Source: Aurelia coerulea (Eukaryota > Cnidaria > Scyphozoa > Semaeostomeae > Ulmaridae). From it: a DNA stretch of 64,000 nucleotides. The notes beneath the pieces were generated by a model, which searched no databases, was not told the DNA's origin, and saw nothing but the letters and a program-made list of their open reading frames with translations. Where the stretch lies: contig CM076944.1 of the NCBI GenBank assembly GCA_039566865.1, positions 22,561,001 to 22,625,000 on the forward strand, in the 5' to 3' direction. The stretch's first letter is position 1; each line of letters starts with the position of its first letter. The position numbers were made by a program, and so were the translations under genes. Positions 11,147 through 23,000 of the stretch are shown in pieces.

Positions 11147-13964
11147 TCATAGTTTGGCTTTATATTTTTTTCGAAAAGTGTGGAGCGATGAGGACGCCTT
11201 GACAACACTATCTAGGTCACTCCAGACCTTTGCCCCTCTGTAAGCAAACGATTTCTGACCAGTTGATGTTCTTAGTAATGGTAATCTAAGGCCCGTTTTA
11301 GAGTTCCTCAGCTGACGGTTAGTAGCTTCGGATACACTTTGAAATATGTTACTCAAGTAATCAGGGGCAAGGGCGTTAAGAGATTTATAGACCATCTTGC
11401 TAGTCTCAAAATCGATCAGTTCTCTAATAGTAAGCCAACCAAGATTCCTAATTAAAGGCAGAGCTGAAGTGTCATAGGGGCTGTTTGTGACGATCCTGGC
11501 GGCTCGATTTTGAAGTTTTTGCAACTTATCGAGGGCTGATGCACCGCAAGATCCCCAGACAGGGCAACAATACCTAAAATAGGGCTCAACGAGACTTCTA
11601 TACAGCATAATGAGGTTTTCCTTAGGTAGGTATCGTTTAGAATACTTCAACATACCGATACCTCCAGAGACTTTCTTGATTGTAGAGGACAAGTGAGCGG
11701 ACCATTTAAGTTGATCGTCAACCTGCAAACCAAGATACTTGGTATTGTTGACCATGGTGATCACCTCATTACCAATGTTAAGGTCAGCTTTGGAAGAACT
11801 GGGCAAGTCTATACTGTGAAGCTTGCACCTGCTACCTATTATCATCCCTTGAGTTTTTACGACATTAAGCGATAGCTTGTTGCCCTCAAGCCAACATCTA
11901 AGGGCTTCAAGGTCAGCATTGATTGCAGCATTGATATCGTCAATAGAAGGAGAGGAGTAATAGATAGTGGTGTCGTCAGCATACATTGCCACGTCAGAAG
12001 TCTTTAAACAGTAGGGGAGGTCATTTACATAAACTAGAAAGAGTAGGGGTCCTAGGCAGGAGCCCTGGGGAACTCCACAATCTACCCCTTCAGTTGAAGA
12101 TGAATGACCATTCACTCTACAGAATTGCTTCCTATTGAAAAGATAATACCGAAACCAGCTCAATTCTTCACCCTTGACGCCATAGTAGTTCAGTTTGTCC
12201 AAAAGGATATCATGGTCCACAGTATCAAAAGCTTTTTTAAGATCGATAAAGACGGCAGCAGTGTACTTCCCCTTGTCAATATTTAAATACCAGTCATTTG
12301 TGCTTTTAAGTAGACACATTAGAACTGAATGCAGTTTTCTGAACGCTGACTGTAGGAGAAAGATGAGCTGATTTCGGTGAAGGTAGTCATAAAGCTGATC
12401 GAAGATTAGCTTCTCGAAAAGTCGAGAGATTACAGGGAGCACAGAAATAGGCCTGTAGTTTGATTTGTTATCGGTGGCTCCATCTTTAAAGATAGGTGCT
12501 ACCCTCGCAATTTTCCAACTGTCCGGGAATCGCCCGAGCGAAAGAGATAAATTAAACGGCTGCACGAGAGAAGGTGCCAATACCGGAATTCCAATTTTTA
12601 GGAAATAACTAGATATACAGTCAACACCCGACCCATTGGAAGTTTTAATACCGCCGCAAACCCTAATCAAAGTCTCTTCGTTTATAGGGGAAAACAAAAA
12701 AGGCTCGCAGCTGGGTGGATCTCCAAAATCACCATTAAGAAGGGGATTAGGTTTGGCAGGGATTTTTTCAGCTAGGCTTTTCCCAACGTTGCAAAAGAAA
12801 CTGTTCATAGTATCGGCAATGGATTTAGTGTCGGTAATGGTCTCGTCACCTTCTTTGAGAGCTTTAATATTAGTAGTTTTGGATCTCTTATTGATTACTT
12901 GGTTCATAGTTTTCCAAGTTTCTTTGATGTTGCCTTCGCAGGAACGAATCTTATTTGTGAAATATTGGGTTTTCAGCGAGCGGTTTAATTTATTAGCTTT
13001 GGATCTTACATGCTTGTAAGCATTCATTAAAAGCTCGGATTTAGCCTTCACTGCAGCGATCTTCAGTTTGTCTCTTGTCCTACAGATCTTTTTTAATTCG
13101 GATGTTATCCACGGGCAATACCGTTCAGAGGCTCGCTTTTCCCGGAGGGGCGCATGTTTTTCGATGATCTGAGACAGCGTATCAGACCATCGATTAACAG
13201 CTCCCTCCAAGCATCCCGAGTCACTCACAATAGCATGCCAGTCTACAGAGCCAAGATCACTGAGGAAAAGCTCTTCATCAAAATTTTTCATCTGTCGTGT
13301 TGTTATCATTTTATGCTGTGGTTTTAGCGAACCTAAATATTTACGAACTACGTATACCACATAGTGGTCACTAATGCAAGTCTGCAGTACACCTGATTCG
13401 CCGGGGGGGGGGGGGGGGGGGGGGTACTTGACTTAAATTTGGACGGGGGTGTGCCCACGAAAAAAATTTTTTTTACCCTGCTCCAGAATTTTTCGCTCAA
13501 AATGATAACCTGTTCTAGAAAAAATTGGTGAAAAGTATACTCAAAAACATGAAATTTGACCGAAAACGGACCCGAGCTAGCCGAATATCCTCCTCTGACA
13601 TGTTTTGACAACCTGCTATAGAAAAATTGCCTCATTTTGATACCCTGGGCTAGAAAAAATTGGTGAAAACGATACCCTTAAAAACGGCACATCCCCGTCG
13701 GACAAATATACTAAGTACTCCCCCCCCCCCCCGGGCTGATTCGACAATGTTGCGAGGATCACTCGTCGCAATGTGGTCTATAATTGTAGACGAACTAGAA
13801 CTAGCAGTCTCACGTGTAGGCTCAGAAATAAGTTGTTGAAGACCGAAAGTATCATAAAATTCCATGATACGCTTTGTGCATGGTGGAATATTATGAGGGT
13901 CAGAATCCTCTAGGGGAGTTCCAACATTACAGTTAGTGTCCCCAAATGAGTTTCTTTTTCCCAT
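11147..13964 (-). pseudogene. LINE endonuclease/reverse transcriptase ORF2, interrupted
   Basis: In reading order: an endonuclease fragment (GDTNCNVG, ISEPTRET, IIDHIATSDPRNIVES), then, beyond the inserted element, SDHYVVYVVRKYLG. A linker follows, then the reverse transcriptase with NYRPISVLPVISRLFEKLIF, FIDLKKAFDTVDH, GVPQGSCLGPLLF and MYADDT. The C-terminal part contains YCCPVWGSCGA, LQKLQNRAARIVTNSP and a tail ending in FRKKYKAKL. From 13360 downward the frame is uninterrupted for 737 codons, so the copy is relatively young. Loss of the endonuclease N-terminus and the G-tract insertion make it inactive. Confidence 0.88.
13401..13735. mobile_element. G-tract-terminated MITE with 8 bp target duplication
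   Basis: It starts CC plus 22 G and then tacttgac; it ends aagtact, 13 C, then GGG. The flanking 8-mer ctgattcg is identical at 13393-13400 and 13736-13743. Subterminal blocks gggggtgtgccc and ggcacatccccg form part of the inverted repeat. It lies inside the LINE endonuclease frame, which continues on the far side. Confidence 0.92.
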
Positions 13965-14018
13965 AAGTATATGTGTTACATCTTTATTTACTAAATGAAA
14001 TGGAATTTATGATGCTGC

Positions 14019-14895
14019 GATTGAATTGCTCGTGCCCATGGTCGAAACCGCCAAAGCCTCATTTTCACGGACCAATTAAAAAGCGAGGGAGACAAAAGAA
14101 ACCCGTGAAGATTTTCCTAAATTTTACCTACATTAATAAAACGCAACCAGGACAAAAAACTGCTTGAGATTTCCCGAATTTTTTTAAAGCAATCTGCTCT
14201 CCAGATGTTTGGGAGTAAAAGTTTGGATGCCGGTTAAAATATCTCCAGGATTGGTTTTGGCCACAAACAAACCGACAAGGCACTGAACCTTGAACAATAG
14301 AGATTCTGGCCGGGAGACAATAGTAATAACAATAGCGATTGTTGTAAGAACGACCCGAAAACGCCACAATCTGTGTTTTCTATTCTTCTTGCTATTGTCT
14401 TTCACTAAATTTTCTTTTATTGAAGATTCAATGCCCCTACGGTTTCTATGTGAATTGGTCCACAAAGGCTTTTCGCGCATTTCAAGTCATGTGGCAATAC
14501 TCTAGGGAAGTTTCTGTATTGTACTACTTTTTACATTCATGGCAAAAGTTTGCTCGTTGCGAAATAACTTATAAAATTCAAAAGGGGTTTTTCAAGAGGC
14601 TTTATCACCTGACTTGAAGTGGCGTAAACAGGTCTCGAAATTTTGTTTTGGAGAGGCAATAACTGCCAATCCTGAAGATATTTTAACCGGCATCCAAACT
14701 TTTACTCCCAAACATCTGGAGAGTAGATGCTTTAAAAAAATTCGGGAAATCTCAAGCAGTTTTTTGTCCTGGTTGCGGTAAAATTTAGGAAAATCCTCAC
14801 GGGTTTCTTTTGTCTCCTTCGCTTTTTAGCCGTCTGATTGGTCCGTGAAAATGAGGCTTTGGCGGTTTCGACCATGGGCCACGAGCAATCGGCTA
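14019..14895. repeat. Foldback element with about 240 bp inverted arms
   Basis: The left arm (14019-14262) and right arm (about 14665-14895) are inverted copies sharing ccatggtcgaaaccgccaaa, cattttcacggaccaat, tttcccgaatttttttaaag and ggatgccggttaaaatat. The loop is about 400 bp without a recognised gene. I could not settle the target duplication. Confidence 0.82.
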
Positions 14896-14904
14896 TGTAC
14901 GACG

Positions 14905-15440
14905 AATGATTCCTATGCTGCCCCCCCCCCAAACACCCCCTCTTATAGGATAACTGTCACAAAGCTATCAAGGTTTCCTCACTGCCAATGGCAAGCATGC
15001 TATTGGGAGATACATTCTAAGCCAAACTATAGGGTGTGGCCCCAAAAATTTTCTTGGCCCCCAGGCTCCTGCATTTCCATGCCTCCCTTAATTTACCCTG
15101 GCCACGCCACTAATTGATTCCATATGAGCAATCTTGCATGCCTAAAAACGTGGCTATTCTGTGATGCTTTGACTGGATCATTCAGGGCATTCAGGGCAGA
15201 TGGCTAAGATGCTAGCCAGAGACAACTTGATGCCAAAAACTGTTTGTTTAATTCCATTTCGATTGCTGGGAAAACATCATGCCTGTTATAGTGTATTTTC
15301 GGCAAATTATGGCAGAAAAGAAAACAATATTTTTTCATACATTTGCAACAACATTCATTTCGCAAAAATCGGTCTGTGTGGAAGAAACTCGGTCCTTTGA
15401 ACACACCCCCCTCAAAAAATGTGCATTTCCGCCCCTGATC
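14905..15440. repeat. hAT-like repeat fragments
   Basis: 14935-15060 is a diverged relative of 8500-8706 and is followed by ggccacgccacta, a hAT-like right end. A second end, atttccgcccctg, is at 15426-15438. Left ends and duplications were not resolved. Confidence 0.45.
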
Positions 15441-15539
15441 ATTCGAGCCATAATAAATGGAGCGCAGGCCTCTACTCTTCGCCATAAGTCGTGAAAATGA
15501 ATAATTTTGGCTTCGATACACTTTCAGACCATGTTCAGA

Positions 15540-15640
15540 CGAAAAGCGGGAATTCGTTAAAAACGATGGTCCGGAATCGGGAATTGGGCTAAAAACGTAG
15601 CGGGAATTCGGTAATCAGGGGGTCTATTGGGTACCCTCTT
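15540..15640. repeat. GGGAATCGGGAAT-type repeat, second copy
   Basis: Units of ggaatcgggaattggg end in tattgggtaccctc, the inverse of the start of the copy at 3602-3735. Confidence 0.6.
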
Positions 15641-15643
15641 ACT

Positions 15644-15930
15644 TTGCTGTAAATCTGCTGTGGAAATTTTTTGACATCTTGATTTTTTCAAAATGGCAGC
15701 AATTTAACTATTTTTGAAAAAAATCATGGAAAACTTTGAAAAAATTTAAATCATCGTAAATCCTAAACTAAGAGAGGAAACATTATATAAACCAATAACC
15801 ATAGTTTTGTGGCAAGCAGAAATCTGTAGCTTTTCTAGTTTAGGATTTAGAGATTTGATGACGTCAAATGCTGCCATCTTGAAACTAAGGAAGATTTCAA
15901 TAAATTGCCACGGTAGATTTACAGCAAAAA
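15644..15930. repeat. Short foldback element upstream of the HSC70 promoter
   Basis: The left arm (gctgtaaatctgctgtggaa through aaaatggcagcaa, 15649-15700) is inverted at about 15868-15925 (tgctgccatcttgaaa through gtagatttacagc). The whole is about 290 bp and ends roughly 100 bp before the CCAAT boxes. Confidence 0.7.
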
Positions 15931-16031
15931 ACTTTAGAAAACTGCAATAGAATTTTAGTTTCCAGAGAAGTCTCAGAAGTTTCCAGACTCTCATCATCAT
16001 TGAGTTGCATTCATAGATGGTTGCATTTCAG

Positions 16032-16111
16032 CCAATCATATTGACTTATTGAGAACTTTCAGCCAATCAGACCAGTTGTTGCCTAAATTATGCAATAAGA
16101 ACATTCTGGAA
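16032..16111 (+). promoter_or_regulatory. HSC70 promoter: two CCAAT boxes, perfect heat-shock element
   Basis: A perfect three-unit heat-shock element, GAAcaTTCtgGAA, lies at 16099-16111, 144 bp before the start codon. A two-unit site, GAActTTC, is at 16053-16060. CCAAT boxes in the context gccaatca occur at 16032-16036 and 16063-16067. HSF trimers bind alternating GAA/TTC units, and NF-Y binds CCAAT; both are common in HSP70 promoters. No convincing TATA box was seen. The transcription start and any 5' UTR intron are unknown. Confidence 0.85.
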
Positions 16112-16242
16112 GAGCCTTTGCATACATTTATGACGACCATGAGGTTGCGCATAGGAAAATTGCGTCCTTTCAGAACATGCACAGTTGAGGAACAGATCTG
16201 GGGAGAACAGCAGTTGCAAAACATCACTAAGTTCAACTAAAA

Positions 16243-16447
16243 ATGGCCAAAACACCAGCTATCGGTATCGATCTTGGTACTACATTCTCTTGTGTCGGAG
16301 TTTTTGAACATGGAAAAGTTGAAATCATCGCCAACGACCAAGGAAACAGGACCACGCCGAGTTTCGTAGCTTTCACCGAAAGCGAAAGACTCATCGGTGA
16401 TGCAGCCAAGAATCAAGTTGCGATGAATCCATCTAACACAGTCTTTG
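16243..16447 (+). CDS. HSPA8-like: HSC70 coding exon 1
   Basis: Begins ATGGCCAAAACACC and encodes residues 1-68 plus the first base of D69, with phosphate-binding motif IDLGTTFS. Donor gtatgt follows. The start matches the family N-terminus. Confidence 0.95.
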
Positions 16448-16973
16448 GTATGTTAAATTAACATTTCTCATCTTCAAATTCTTTTCCTTATTATACTTTA
16501 AAGCTTGTTGTCAAATTCGTTAGGAGCTCGACTCGTCTGGTCAAATCAACCCTATAATATATCTGGACCGGGCTTTTCTGAGCAATCCTCGCTTCTCAGG
16601 CCGTGGCTCTCAGTCAATGATTATTGCCAGCCTTGAAGAAACAGCCAAAAATGCGCACATATTGCACCTTCAAGACACAAATGATGATTGAAGACTGGCA
16701 GGTGTCATCGCATCGGCCTAAGAAGAACAGTAATATAATATATAAATGATTTAAGTACCAAAAATAGCTAAGATGTTTAAAACACGACGTTTCGAGCATG
16801 TACTCGTTATCAAGTCAAAAAGAACGAACGAAGAACAAAAAGAAGAACCTAAGAAGAACGTTGATGATCGTCTGTGCTCTGTAGGCCTAGCCTATGTAGC
16901 GAAGTTGAAAGTGAAACACACCGTCTTATGACATGTACAGGACTAAAATAAGCAAAGAAGATAAGGCAAAGCC

Positions 16974-17016
<43 letters not shown>

Positions 17017-20000
17017 ACTTCCATATGGCCTAACAGGGGGGTCCAGTCGGTTTGAGGGTCTCACGAAATGGCTACCAAATGGCCCTATCTGTCAAACATA
17101 TACTACCAATTGGGGGTATTCCAAGATTCCTAGCCTACGCGTAGACCCATTATCCCAAAGGAGGAAAGGGTCTACGAAACAAAGAGCAAAGGCTTGCTAC
17201 GGCCGCCCAATTACTCATTCTAATCCTCTTTTCAAATTAGTTGTGAAACGCGTTGAAACGATAGAAATAGAAATATTTCTATGGTTTAAACAAAGGCTGC
17301 ATAAATTAAGTTTCCAGAAATCTAGAAACCTCAGTAGCAAGCTTTTGCTATTTGTTTCGTAGACCCTCTCCTCCTTTGGGATAATGGGTCTACGCGTAGG
17401 CTAAAGATTCCTGGTCAGTCATAAGATTTCAACTCTGTAGGCTCCTCCGCACGGCAATATGGTCGTTGCAGCAGTAATTATCATTGAATTCTGAAGTTTT
17501 TTTGCTTTGTCCAATCAGTTTTTACAATAGAACATTTTGAAAAACTGCAGAAAATTTTTGCTACCAGGCGCTACCAAATGGCCCAATTTTTGGTCCACGA
17601 ACTACCATTTGGGAGTTTCTATAAAAAGATACTAGATACCATTTGAGGGTATTTTTCAAAATTTTTGCTTTGGCCCTCTTTAACCCTGACTGGACCCCCT
17701 GTCAGGCCACAATTGGAGTACCCCCTACCCCGGGGCAAAGCTTGTTAACGCCACACACATTTCAATGAAAACCATCTTTCAGATTTATACCAAAGTTTAT
17801 TGAAAAATGCCTTTTAGATAGGACCAGGTGGTGAAACAAAAAATTATTGCATCCGAAGTAGCTTTTTTTATTTTTGTTGCTGTTCGTATATTAGTAATAC
17901 AAATAGTTTCAGTTTGTTTATTCTTGTAATTGCCGTAATTAGGCCTACAAAATTACAAAAATGTATTTTTGTGTTAGGCTATTCTATTATATATAAGAAA
18001 GAAAAAATTAAAGATTCAGGCAGGTGAAAAATTTAGCCGCTGCCTCAGAACTCAGAATTGACCAGGGGTACTGGCACCTACTGGAATGTCGGAATGTCTA
18101 ATTAGTTTTCCTCTAATTTTTGTATTTTCGATCTTTCAATGACGTCATCAATTTTCTGTGTTTCTTGGCCAAAAAACAGTACTAACCACACACAGATATT
18201 TAACTGTGAAACTGCCAATGCTTCTTTGAATTTAATTGACAGTGAGATCTCAAAAAACATAATTTGTTTGAAAATTATGGGATAATTTGTTAGGTTATAA
18301 TTATATTTAGGAACAGGGAGGGGTAAGGGTGTCACCGTGCATTTAGGAACAGGGAGGGGTAAGGGTGTCATCGTACTTGCAATATCTTATTATCAAGGTT
18401 GTGGCCAATCAAAAATCTGGGGTGGATAAAGTATGAACGGGTCTGAACACGCCTTTCTCACTCACACTCTCAGAAAATGTGGGAAACACCTTTTTTATTG
18501 TTTTGATCTGTTCTGTTTAATATTTTTGGAAAAGCAACCATTTCAAGCGGCGTTTTTTGTAACATGGGCATTTTTGCACAATGAAAATATAAGGAGGGTG
18601 CTGAGGCTCAAGCCGATGGCTGTAACTGGTCTGGAGCCTTGGCCCGTTTTGTATTTTTTCGCCTGCTCTGGCGCCTGGACTGCAGAGGATGGCAGTTTCC
18701 AATGAGATCTCGGGTGTGCAAGAAATGTGAAAAACAAATACCAATTCCAAGGCTTTTCTGCCCCTCATTCGGGCTGATGAGTTTGGGCCTAAAATCCCGA
18801 AAAAGTTGATTCCATGCGACAGAAGAGTGGACTTACTACAATGAGTCCCAGGTGCCATTATCAAAATGTGACGATGAATGAGAATGCTAACAGTGAGAAA
18901 TACAACGATTGTAGGGGGGGGCAACTTGCAAAGATGGCGCCAGAGATGCTATGGAAAGCAAGCACGCCAAAGGTGCACAAATTTGTTGGACCCTTTTTAA
19001 AGAAAATTCTATGATTTATTACTAAATAACGCCTTGATTTATATATTTCCCCCATATTTAATTTGAAATAGTTAAAAAATTGTGCATTAGAGTTGGCTTG
19101 AGGGGTGGTTTTCTCACCAAAAAAGGGGCGCCAAGCCAAGTTTTCATCGTGAAGGGGGCAATTGCCCCACTTGCCCCCCTAAATCCGCCACTGCTTCAGT
19201 TGCCAGTGTGGCACAATAAAGCATCAAACAATAGAGCCACACCCAAATCACAGTGTGCCACACCCTTTATAAGGTGTGCAGTGATATTCCAGGGAAAAAA
19301 TCTCGGGTTTGCACTTGCCATACTCTGCAGTCTGAAACTGAAAGATATCTTTTTAATAAGTGCTAGAACAAAATTTAGTGTTGTTATCTAGTGTTGTTTA
19401 TCATTGACAGGCTTTAGTCCCACATATACCTTTGTTTCCCACCATTTACATTGATTCCAGCCCATACCCTTTTTACATTTTTTCTCACCTGCTCTGGCAA
19501 ATGGCCTCTTCAGCACCATCCTAAAATCTATACAGAAAAGTACATCATGTATCAATTTACAAGGAAGGAAAAGTTTTGATTTGAAATTGAACTTCAAGGC
19601 TTTTCTCAACATTTTCAATATTGGAATTCAGAATTTCAGAGGAAAACCAGTTGTCACAAACATTCCAAGTCAATAAAAATTTTTTGTTAGTTATTTTTCG
19701 TCCCGCTCTCTTCAAGTAGGTAAAATGTTGGCACCCTCTCCCAGATGTCTTCCATCCCCTCCCTGTCAAGGAAAAGTGACCAGTTAATTATTACCTAACT
19801 TCTTTAGATACATGATGTCATATAATTGAAAAACAATCTGGATTTTCCAAATTCTCGTATTAATTTATGATTGCACTGAAAATTTCATCCAGTTATCTTA
19901 CATCTGTCAATAATTATCTTAGTTTGAAGTTATGAGATTTTTGACTGCAAAACACACAAGATTTAAAACTACTCTCTAAAAAGTTTTATATTTCCAAAAA

Positions 20001-23000
20001 TACCTGAGATATCTTGAAGAAATTTGAATGGAAGATGCCACATGGATAATTCAGAAAAGTAACAAAACATAATTTGCCAACTTGAAATTAATAAGTAAAA
20101 AGTAACCCATAGACGAAACTGGTGAAGGAGGGCTATTCTGGCCCCCTCGCTCTGGTCCAGATAGGGGTAAGTCATTTTTTATGTCAAAAGATCCACTACA
20201 AGGCATTTAGCAAAATTGACCACTGTAGTTTCCAAATCTGATGTTGATGAACAGTTATTTCACTCAGAAATAACGTTTCCAACAATGTGCTTCTCTCATT
20301 GTTTTGAGGATAAGCAATACACATTTTGTTTATAAAAATCCGCTTATTAGAAGCGGTAGGCTCATTTTTCCCAAAGTTGAGAAACAACCCTACCTGAATT
20401 TAGAAAGCTAAGACATTTTTGTAATTTGCAGTTTTATTTTTCCTATCACACTCAAAAATGTTGTGACACTGTACAGTTATTGCAACTGTTTGGACATTAT
20501 TTTGAGCGCGAATTTTATTATTTACTTGTTTTGAGATCTTACTAAGTAATTTGGGAACCCTTTAGACAAAAAAATTAACTCTACATTTTTCCGGCATTAA
20601 AAATGGCCCAACATTTTAAGAAACTGCCTACCGGCCCCGGACCTTAGTTTGTTATAAAAAATATGTGTACAGTGGGAGATTTGGCATTGTTTAAAACAGT
20701 ATTCCTGGGAAAAATAACTCGTCGACATCAGATTCGGAATCTACACAAGGTCAGTTTAGCTAAAATGACTAAAAATTCAGCTGAAATCACAGGTAGCGGG
20801 GAGAATTGGTGTAAAATGAATAAAAATACCTCTCTTTCTTGTTTCAATTTGTGCCAAGTTCGTCTTGTGATGGAAATTAGTGTAAACCAATACAAATATC
20901 TCTCTTTCTTGCTTCAATTTCTGCAAAGTTCATCTGCCATCACGAACAGTAGGCCAACCGCCATTTTTTGCTTACAACTAGTTCCAGCCTTCGAAAAAAT
21001 TAACGCGGCCCGTGCTGAAATGATTGTAAAAAGAGTTCAATAGACAATATAAATTCAATAGAAAATATGGACAAGAGCCTCATGACTGGTGCAGTGTTTA
21101 TTGATTTAAGCAAGGCATTTGATACTTTGGATCATGCACGACTTCTGTCCAAATTATCGATTTATGGCATCAAAGACAGCGAAATGTCATGGTTTAGTAG
21201 TTATTTGTTTAACAGAAAGCAAATTGTTGTACACGATGGACAAAGCTCTGAAATGCAACCAATATTTTGTGGGGTTCCACAAGGATCTATCCTTGGTCCA
21301 TTGATGTTTATATTACTTATAGATGACATCAAGACAAATCTAAAATTATGTAATATAATTCTCTATGCTGATGACACTGTTTTGTTCTATGCCGCAAAGA
21401 CAAGTACTGAAATTGGAAATGTCTTGAGCAGTGAATTAGAACAGATTGCTTGCTGGTTCAATGAAAATAACCTAGTTATAAATCTGAAGAAATCAAAAAC
21501 AGAGTGCATTCTTTACAGGACACATAAAAAACATCTAAATCAACCGCATTTGAAGTCAAGCTGAATGGATTGAAAATTGCTGAATCAGCAGCCTATAAAT
21601 ATTTAGGGGTCGTAATGGATAAAAGCCTTACGTATGCAGAACACATCGAAAAGAGTTATGATACTGCCACTCCTAATATACTGCAAGAACATTTTTATAG
21701 ATATGTCACCATCTAAGAAACAACGATTTGAGAACATCCAAATACGATCGTTAAAGATTATAAATGGTAGAAGAAATTGTGTAAAACTACCATCAGTAAA
21801 CCACATCAGAAATAGAATGTGTGCAGTTGAGGTCTTCAAATGCTTGAACGGTCTTGCACCACCTGGCTTTAGGGAATACTTTCAGCGTGTAAAACACTGC
21901 AAAGGAACTCGTGGAAATGAACACAATTTATTTGTATTTATTTGAACAAAACTTTTGCATTCCAGGGTGCAAAAATATTTAATAAAATTCCCAACAAACT
22001 AAAGAATGAAACATCAGCACAGTGATCCAGATGAAAAGTGGAAAAAAATACCCAAAATTCAAATTGAAAATTTGATTCTTATTTTATTTTTTTGTTGTTC
22101 ACAAGGAATTTATCACCAAGATACAAAAAATTTGAAACAAGTTGAGCCACCGGTTGCGGAGAAACAATTTGTCAAACTTTCAACAAATCCTATTGCATCA
22201 TTTCTAATCAATTTCAGGAAGAAATTGACAATTGTTTACAAAACATAACAAACTTGAAAATGCTGCTGTATCACACTCAGTACTCCGATTTGCAAAATCT
22301 TTTTTTATTTAAAAGCCAGTAGAGTCGATCTATGCTCTCCTTGAAAACTTATCTGTTAATAAATTTCATCCAGGCAAAATTTTGCAAAATCCAAACTACT
22401 ATTTTTTACAAATTTAGGCCTAAATGTTGTTGATTTTCAACTTTAAAGCTGAAAATAGAAAATGTCAAAAGATGTCTTAGATATTGGTTTAGCCATTAAG
22501 TTTAAAATATTTTGTACATATTGACCAAAGATCTCGTGCAGAAGTGTACCCAAAAAATTGTCACGGAATTTTCAAAATTTTAGCTCTTTTTCAGTACTTT
22601 CTCTCAATTTTGGAGAAACAATTAAAGAATTGATGAATCAACTTTAATGATTTTTTAAACAGTGTCAACGATTTAAAATCGATGTATGATGATTTCACAA
22701 GGTAGATCAGGAAGAAATTCCAATTATATTTCGAAAAAATTTCAAATAGTATTTTGCAGAAATTTAGGCCTAAAAGTCGTTGAAATTCATCTTTCACTCC
22801 GAATACCGCGAAAGGTCTTTCATGCCCCCAAAGGATTTATTTAATTTCGGACACTACAGAGAGGGGGCCTGAAAGAGAGGGGGCCTGAAAGAGAGGGGGC
22901 CTGAAAGAGAGGGGGCCTGAAAGAGAGGGGGCCTGAAAGAGAGGGGGCTAACGAGAGAGGGGGGGGGCTGATTCACAAAATCAAATGACAAGGATAGATA

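Larger units (their letters stand above)
10965..13968 (-). mobile_element. 5'-truncated non-LTR retrotransposon (jockey/CR1-like), copy 2
   Basis: Minus-strand LINE with a partial endonuclease (13964-13736), a linker, a full reverse transcriptase and a C-terminal region, followed by a 3' UTR ending in short atgaaa-type repeats near 10965. The 5' end is truncated inside the endonuclease domain at about 13966. A 335 bp G-tract element at 13401-13735 interrupts it. Both LINE copies of this family lie on the minus strand. Confidence 0.88.

Noticed and set aside
22018..22060. Full RSS with heptamer and nonamer
   Set aside because: CACAGTG is present, but nothing close to the canonical nonamer stands at 12 or 23 bp; only an A-rich block at variable offset, so no RSS is claimed.
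22800..23000. CRISPR-like array of gagagggggc repeats
   Set aside because: Units are contiguous without unique spacers, and the genome is eukaryotic; it is a minisatellite.
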